DNA of 64,000 bases from Tritrichomonas musculus (taxonomy: Eukaryota > Parabasalia > Tritrichomonadida > Tritrichomonadidae): contig JAPFFF010000034.1 of NCBI GenBank assembly GCA_039105265.1, positions 558,001 through 622,000 of the forward strand, read 5' to 3'. Positions 62,473-64,000 of this stretch are shown in pieces. Made by a program: the position numbers and the translations under genes. Position 1 is the first letter of the stretch. Every line of letters begins with the position of its first letter. The notes below the pieces were generated by a model. It had not been told where the DNA came from, made no database searches, and saw nothing but the letters and a program-made list of their open reading frames with translations.

Positions 62473-62595
62473 TGTTGCCCAAAAAAAAGTAAGATAAAGT
62501 CAAAAACGTTTTTTCGTAAAACTTAGGCAAATTTTTTTTTTACGAAATTTTCATCATATAAGATCCAAAATAAAACTATTGCTTATTTTTTTGTT

Positions 62596-62596
<1 letters not shown>

Positions 62597-62637
<41 letters not shown>
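62597..62637. repeat. Poly-A tract (41 A), copy 2
   Basis: Homopolymer; the equivalent tract in copy 1 has 32 A. Confidence 0.8.
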
Positions 62638-62639
<2 letters not shown>

Positions 62640-63228
62640 CTCTAAATATCTTATAAGAAAAATGTGAGAGTAATTCAAATCATATTTTATTCCTATTGAA
62701 ATCATAGTTTTTGCTTATCAATTTTTGAATAAAACATTATAAATATCGAAAATTATGTATTAAACAAATACATTTATTTTTGAATGTATAAGTTAAATAT
62801 ATTACTTTTTACAATAATAATAATGTATATTATTCATAGTATTTGGTTAAAATATTGACTTAATTATCAAATAAGTTGGAATAAATTCATTTTTTATAAA
62901 TTATTTGACTATTCAAATTTATTTTGATAAAAATATTTATGCATCTTAATATTTAACCAATATATTCTAAAAAAAACGTTTATTTATTTATCATTTTATA
63001 CTATCATTATTCTAGTATGATAATTAAACTTAATACAAGCTACTCTTCAATATTTAATAACAATTTTTATATATATATAAAGATGAAATATAAATTACTT
63101 TATTTATTATGTTAGTGAAAACTATATTTATCATTTTACATATATATTAATGATATTACAGTTATATAATAATTTTACAAAATGATCTAAAAGAGTTTCA
63201 GAAATAATAAAATAAAAATGAACAATAG
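62638..63228. other. Intergenic, AT-rich (copy 2)
   Basis: No gene seen; copy of 47932-48517. Confidence 0.6.
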
Positions 63229-63924
63229 GCTGTTTTTTGGGAATATCTGCCAGAATTATATTCATTTAAGGTTTGCCATAATGGTAGTTATTACATTGCA
63301 TGCAATAATCTTGGCCTGATTCATTTAATTGATAATAAAACACAAGACAAAGAAATTTGTATCAATTTTATTAAAGAAGCAGCATTTGCAGAATATTCAT
63401 ATGCACAAAATAATTTGGGCTTAATTTATCAATTGTTTCAAAAAGAAATTGAAAATGCCGAGTATTTATTCGGACGTTCATCAAAGCAAAATTTTGCATT
63501 GGCAGTTTTTAATCTTGCTCATCTATGTGAGATAAAGAAAGATGAAGAAAAAGCAATTGAATATTATATTAAAGCGTCACAGGATGAAGATCAACCTTTG
63601 TTCTTTAGAAGCAATGAAATAAAAGAAGATGGAATTGAATTGTCGAAAACATTTGTATGTTGTTTGACTAATTTAATTCTTACTGATTTTTATTTATCTA
63701 CTGAACAAACGGCAATAAACTTAGAAAGTGCAAAACAATATTTCATCAGCTCATTATCAAAACTAATCAAACAAACTAACGATTCTCATTATTCATTTCA
63801 ATTTAATTATATCGAAATGAAGGATGAAGAAGAAAAAAAGTTTTCGTATATTAGAAAATTCATTTTGTATTTCTCTGATTTTCATCTCAGTGATTTTGTT
63901 AATGTTGAGGAAATAATTATATGA
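63229..63924 (+). pseudogene. Sel1-repeat protein fragment, no start codon (copy 2)
   Basis: Duplicate of 48518-49213 with the same TAG at the opening and the same lack of a start Met; one visible change is Val for Asp in LAVFNLAHL. Codes for 231 residues with two or three Sel1-like repeats. Confidence 0.6.
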
Positions 63925-64000
63925 GCTTTCATAAAATTGAATGTTATTATTCAAAAATCAAATGAGTTTTTTTTTTTTTTTAGTTTTAGTTTTGAGGATT

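Larger units (their letters stand above)
57110..64000. repeat. Segmental duplication, copy 2 (runs to window end)
   Basis: Direct copy of 36930-49300. Compared with copy 1 it has a 7-unit array instead of about 102, retains about 1.2 kb coding for DUF3447/ankyrin sequence, has a longer poly-A, and carries the intact LRR-like gene. Confidence 0.85.

Noticed and set aside
1-64000. CRISPR array, operons or bacterial ribosome binding sites
   Set aside because: The window is eukaryotic; the direct repeats are coding repeats without spacers, and genes have separate promoters.

Overview
The window reads as nuclear DNA of a trichomonad (Parabasalia), most likely a Tritrichomonas-type genome. This rests on several things. 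The DNA is very AT-rich and its genes are intron-free. The protein families are typical of the group: BspA-like leucine-rich repeats, DUF3447/ankyrin proteins, chlamydial Pmp-like surface proteins, kinase-Sel1 fusions and a large membrane adenylyl cyclase. At least five reading frames also carry a trichomonad-type initiator (TCA+1 Py W) 5-13 nt before the ATG. The species is inferred, not proven.

Layout. 0-1.1 kb: 3' part of a BspA-like protein. 1.5-4.5 kb: a broken kinase-Sel1 gene and a kinase scrap. 5.6-9.0 kb: an intact TKL-type kinase-Sel1 protein. 9.2-11.5 kb: gene remnants, a tRNA-like gene with an odd anticodon loop, and a 240-bp TTAA-flanked MITE. 12.7-17.4 kb: a 1571-residue membrane adenylyl cyclase with a PAS domain. 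17.5-20.4 kb: a coiled-coil/Sel1 protein on the minus strand. 20.8-21.8 kb: a multi-pass membrane protein. 22.1-27.2 kb: two Pmp-like genes sharing an 1837-bp inverted repeat, with a 318-bp MITE between them whose right terminal repeat holds the initiator of the intact gene. 28.3-30.9 kb: a HECT E3 ligase. 32.6-35.1 kb: a second broken kinase-Sel1 gene. 36.1-36.9 kb: a metallo-beta-lactamase-fold protein.

From about 36.93 kb to at least 49.3 kb, and again from about 57.1 kb to the window end, the same block is present twice in direct orientation (offset about 20.2 kb at the left side). Each copy holds an LRR-like small gene, an alpha-amylase fossil, a BspA-type 69-bp repeat gene on the minus strand, a poly-A tract and a Sel1 remnant. 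In copy 1 the BspA gene has grown to about 102 almost identical units (2474 residues) and has lost its amino-terminal half. In copy 2 the array has only 7 units and is still preceded by DUF3447/ankyrin coding sequence, although a frame break now splits it. The single-copy stretch between (49.3-57.1 kb) carries a predicted pseudokinase, a GC-rich condensation-superfamily acyltransferase, a MULE transposase relic and a gene-poor segment with ACCCGA/TCGGGT motifs.

The genes form no operon or pathway. The common theme is repeat-built surface and signalling families (BspA, Pmp, Sel1, ankyrin, kinases) evolving by tandem repeat expansion, inverted and direct duplication, and decay. No retrovirus-like or Polinton element was recognised.
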